From Pseudomonadota bacterium (GTDB taxonomy: Bacteria; Desulfobacterota; Desulfobulbia; Desulfobulbales; Desulfocapsaceae), in contig JAEYNP010000036.1 in NCBI GenBank assembly GCA_023412495.1, positions 62,001 to 126,000 on the forward strand: a DNA stretch of 64,000 nt, given 5' to 3'. The translations under genes were made by a program, and so were the position numbers. This document shows positions 61,706 through 64,000 of the stretch, in pieces. Each line of letters begins with the position of its first letter. Positions within the stretch are counted from its first letter, which is position 1. A model generated the notes under the pieces. The model worked only from the letters and a program-made list of their open reading frames with translations, searched no databases and was not told the DNA's origin.

Positions 61706-63861
61706 CGGCTGAGCTCCATGGCCGTAAGGCAGTCGCCGAGGCCGAGGATCAGGATAGTGTTCCGCGGCTCGAGGACGATCTCTTCGCCGGCGGAAAACAC
61801 CCCGGGAACGACTCCCGACTCCAGCATGGAGGCGGCCAGGGCCGCTGCCACCGCCGAGGCGGAGGCGAATTCGCCGGTGAGTCTCCGGTAACGGACCAGA
61901 GGCGCCGTGAGACCGGCCTGCCGCGCGAACTCCGCGAGCTGGGCCTCGCCCTCCCCGGCCATGGCGGCCGGGATGCCCGCCATCAACAGGCCGCAACGGT
62001 CCCGCCAGCCATCGCCGAGAGCTGCCACGAGGTCGGTGACTGCACCCGCCGCCCTGCCGCTTCCATAGTAGGCAATGGCGATGGTGCATTTGGCCCTTTC
62101 AGTCTCGCGGCTGACCACAAAGGACCCGCCGCCGTCGGCCAGAGGCGTACCCGGTGCGATCGAGCCGTCCAGCAGCGGGGAAAAGCTCTCATGTCCCTCG
62201 TCCGCCCCGAGCACGAAGGCCGGCTGATCGCCCGTCATCAGGCCGGCGGCGAGAAGGGCCTGCTCGAAGGAATAGTCGCCGCCGCTCGCCGTGATGTTGG
62301 GGCCGCTGGCGCCGAACATGATGGCCACCTGGCTGGCCGGGCCGTTATGGACGGAGCCGACGAAGTCGGTGGGGCTGGGAAACTGCTCCCGGGAAGAGGC
62401 GAGCCGGTCAAGAAAATCGTGGGTTTCCGACAAGGCCCCCCAGCCGGTGCCCATGAAGACGGAGTGAGGCTTGAGTCCGCCGTCCTGTTCATCCTGCGCC
62501 GACTTCAGCGCCGTCTTGGCGAGCGACAGGGTGAGGCGCGGCAGCCGTTTCAGCCGGCGGATCGACTGCGGGGGCAGGCTTGCCGAGATCGGCTCCTGGC
62601 CGACCAGGCCGGCAACAGTTCCGCCTGTCCGAATCTTCTCCATGGTGGCGGCGACGTCGCCAGCCCCGGTGAGGCAGGCATAGCCGTGGATAGTCAGAAC
62701 CGAACCCTTCCGAGGCGCAGACTTGGGTGGAAACGACCCCGAATTGCCGATGACGAGAGATCCATTGTTGCCGCCGAAGCCGAAGGAATTGGAAAGCACG
62801 GCTCCCACCTGCCGATCCTCGGGAATCGCGAGCGGCGTCACGCCCAGGTCGGGGTCGACCTCGACAAGGCCGGTATTGGCCGGCAGCAGCCCGCGCGAGA
62901 CGGCGAGCGCCGAGACCACCGCCTCGATGGCCCCTGCAGCCGCCAGGCTGTGGCCGGTCGCCCCCTTGATCGAGGAGAGCGGCGGCGGGACGGCAAAGAG
63001 TTTCCGCACCGCCTTGGACTCGGCCAGGTCGTTGTCCGGTGTCCCGGTGCCGTGGAGGTTGATATAGCCGATATCTTCAGAAGTCAGTCCCGCATCGGCC
63101 AGCGCCGCGGACATCGCAGCCAAAGCTCCCTGCCCTTCCGGATGGGGCGCGGCGGGATGGTAGGCATCGCAGGAGAGGCCGACGCCGCCGAGCACGGCCA
63201 GCGCATCCGCCGGCTTTTCGGTGGTGAGGAGCAGCATTCCCGCCCCTTCGGCCACCGCCATGCCCGCCCGGTTCCGGTCGAGGGGCTTGCAGATGTTGCG
63301 GTCGACCAGCTGCAGGGAATGAAAACCGAAGTACGTCAGCCTGCACAGGGAATCCACCCCGCCGACCAGCACCGTATTCGCTGAGCCCGAACGAAGCATG
63401 GCCAAGGCCACGGCGATGGCCACCACCCCCGAAGAACAGGCGGTGGAGACGGTGAGCGCGGGGCCGGTACAACGGAATTCGTCCGCGAGCAATTGGGCCA
63501 CCGTGTTGAGGCCGTGGTAGCGGTAGCGTTTTTTGTCCTGCTCCCCGTCCCGGAGCAGCTGTTCGGTTACGGCGATGCCGCCGGTGGTTGTGCCGATTAC
63601 GACGGCGTCGGGCGGCGCGGCGACCCCGCCCATGGCTTCCCTTGCGGCAATCAGCGCCAGCCGGTGGGTCCGCGGCAGAAATTCGTCCCCGCCCTGCCCG
63701 CCAAGGTTCTCGATCTGGCCGACCGGCAGCGGCGCGCCCTGAAGCAGGGGAAAAATCCGCAGCGGCCGGATAGCCGAGCGGTTCTCCCGCAGCATCGCCT
63801 CCGTGGCCGCTAGTCCCTCACCCAGGGAACTGACCACACCCGCGCCGCCGATATACATCAT
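61702..63861 (-). CDS. Fused ketosynthase and degenerate ketosynthase (chain-length-factor-like)
   Basis: The 719-residue protein has a complete beta-ketoacyl-ACP synthase (1-375) with the catalytic triad Cys142 (TACSSG), His270 (HGTGT) and His304 (ATGHSLAAAG). A second, shorter ketosynthase-type domain (about 387-719) resembles the Ketoacyl-synt_2 family; it has no active-site cysteine (TASGGDYSFEQ at 524-534). In other clusters these are two proteins forming a heterodimer that sets chain length. ATG overlaps the ACP stop. Confidence 0.82.
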   Translation of the reverse strand: MMYIGGAGVVSSLGEGLAATEAMLRENRSAIRPLRIFPLLQGAPLPVGQIENLGGQGGDEFLPRTHRLALIAAREAMGGVAAPPDAVVIGTTTGGIAVTEQLLRDGEQDKKRYRYHGLNTVAQLLADEFRCTGPALTVSTACSSGVVAIAVALAMLRSGSANTVLVGGVDSLCRLTYFGFHSLQLVDRNICKPLDRNRAGMAVAEGAGMLLLTTEKPADALAVLGGVGLSCDAYHPAAPHPEGQGALAAMSAALADAGLTSEDIGYINLHGTGTPDNDLAESKAVRKLFAVPPPLSSIKGATGHSLAAAGAIEAVVSALAVSRGLLPANTGLVEVDPDLGVTPLAIPEDRQVGAVLSNSFGFGGNNGSLVIGNSGSFPPKSAPRKGSVLTIHGYACLTGAGDVAATMEKIRTGGTVAGLVGQEPISASLPPQSIRRLKRLPRLTLSLAKTALKSAQDEQDGGLKPHSVFMGTGWGALSETHDFLDRLASSREQFPSPTDFVGSVHNGPASQVAIMFGASGPNITASGGDYSFEQALLAAGLMTGDQPAFVLGADEGHESFSPLLDGSIAPGTPLADGGGSFVVSRETERAKCTIAIAYYGSGRAAGAVTDLVAALGDGWRDRCGLLMAGIPAAMAGEGEAQLAEFARQAGLTAPLVRYRRLTGEFASASAVAAALAASMLESGVVPGVFSAGEEIVLEPRNTILILGLGDCLTAMELSR

Positions 63862-64000
63862 GACTCGGCGGAGGCCTTGGCTGAATGTTCCGCGATATAG
63901 GCGGCAAGGCCGGCGAGCGAGGCGAAGACCTTCTCGCCGACTTCCTGATTGTTGATGACGACCCCGTAGTCTTTTTCCACCATGACCACCATTTCCAGGA
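63858..64000 (-). CDS. Acyl carrier protein, C-terminal part (cut by window edge)
   Basis: The 46 visible residues (LEMVVMVEKDYGVVINNQEV, then AGLAAYIAEH) match the last helices of an acyl carrier protein; the phosphopantetheine serine lies beyond the window. Its stop overlaps the ketosynthase start (ATGA), so it is in the same operon. Confidence 0.8.
   Translation of the reverse strand, partial: LEMVVMVEKDYGVVINNQEVGEKVFASLAGLAAYIAEHSAKASAES

Overview
The window reads as chromosome of a GC-rich Gram-negative anaerobe or facultative anaerobe, most likely a member of the Desulfobacterota (the former Deltaproteobacteria). This rests on the mix of genes: a 12-gene complex I operon with NuoB, NuoC and NuoD fused into one protein, sigma-54/NtrC-type regulation, TSUP-family anion exporters packed between universal stress proteins, a B12-type radical SAM protein, and DsrE- and NrfD-type sulfur/respiratory gene remnants. 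No rRNA, complete tRNA or CRISPR array was seen, so placement below phylum level is not possible from the sequence alone.

Layout. 1-5.1 kb: a TetR regulator pair with a palindromic operator, an outer-membrane beta-barrel, then on the minus strand yciB, a tandem universal stress protein and a CPA2 cation/proton antiporter. 5.1-10.2 kb: a lipase-like alpha/beta hydrolase, then a minus-strand operon of a stress-protein/membrane ORF, a TSUP anion exporter and a tandem universal stress protein. 10.2-17 kb: a divergent sigma-54 control region, a Lon-type protease carrying a response-regulator receiver domain inserted inside its conserved core, an exported protein, and an NtrC-type regulator with its membrane histidine kinase. 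17.2-19.9 kb: a large GH63-type glucosidase. 20-34.3 kb: the complete nuo operon (A-BCD-E-F-G-H-I-J-K-L-M-N, minus strand). 35-41.3 kb: a copper/silver-type CusABC-like efflux operon. 41.5-43.1 kb: an AT-rich insert with two exported proteins. 43.3-55.5 kb: a miscellany (a histidine kinase lacking its phosphoacceptor histidine, a DUF3108 protein, a beta-barrel, D-serine dehydratase dsdA, an EAL-HDOD protein, a broken NrfD-like gene, a DsrE protein, a diiron protein, alpha-carbonic anhydrase, a lipase and a zinc-ribbon PilZ protein). 55.6-64 kb: part of an aryl-polyene-like fatty acid/polyketide cluster (ACP, fused double ketosynthase, two hotdog dehydratases, LolA-like carrier, MMPL exporter, DUF3261 lipoprotein, B12 radical SAM protein), which continues off the right edge.

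How parts work together. The strongest regulatory story is at 9-17 kb. The kinase/NtrC pair, the receiver-Lon protease and the stress-protein/TSUP operon look like one regulon: two divergent sigma-54-type promoters flank a shared set of GC-N5-GC inverted repeats of the kind NtrC-family activators bind, and the receiver inside Lon is closely similar to that of the neighbouring NtrC protein. One kinase could therefore control both transcription and a protease. This is inference; the motifs and domain order are read directly.

A second theme is small palindromic repeats sitting at gene ends. Two diverged copies of a 135-145 bp element with 18-bp terminal inverted repeats occur in opposite orientations. 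One copy supplies the stop codon of a LolA-like gene and the ribosome-binding site and start of the MMPL exporter gene. Unrelated palindromes or repeats form the stop codons of the antiporter, nuoG, nuoE and dsdA genes.
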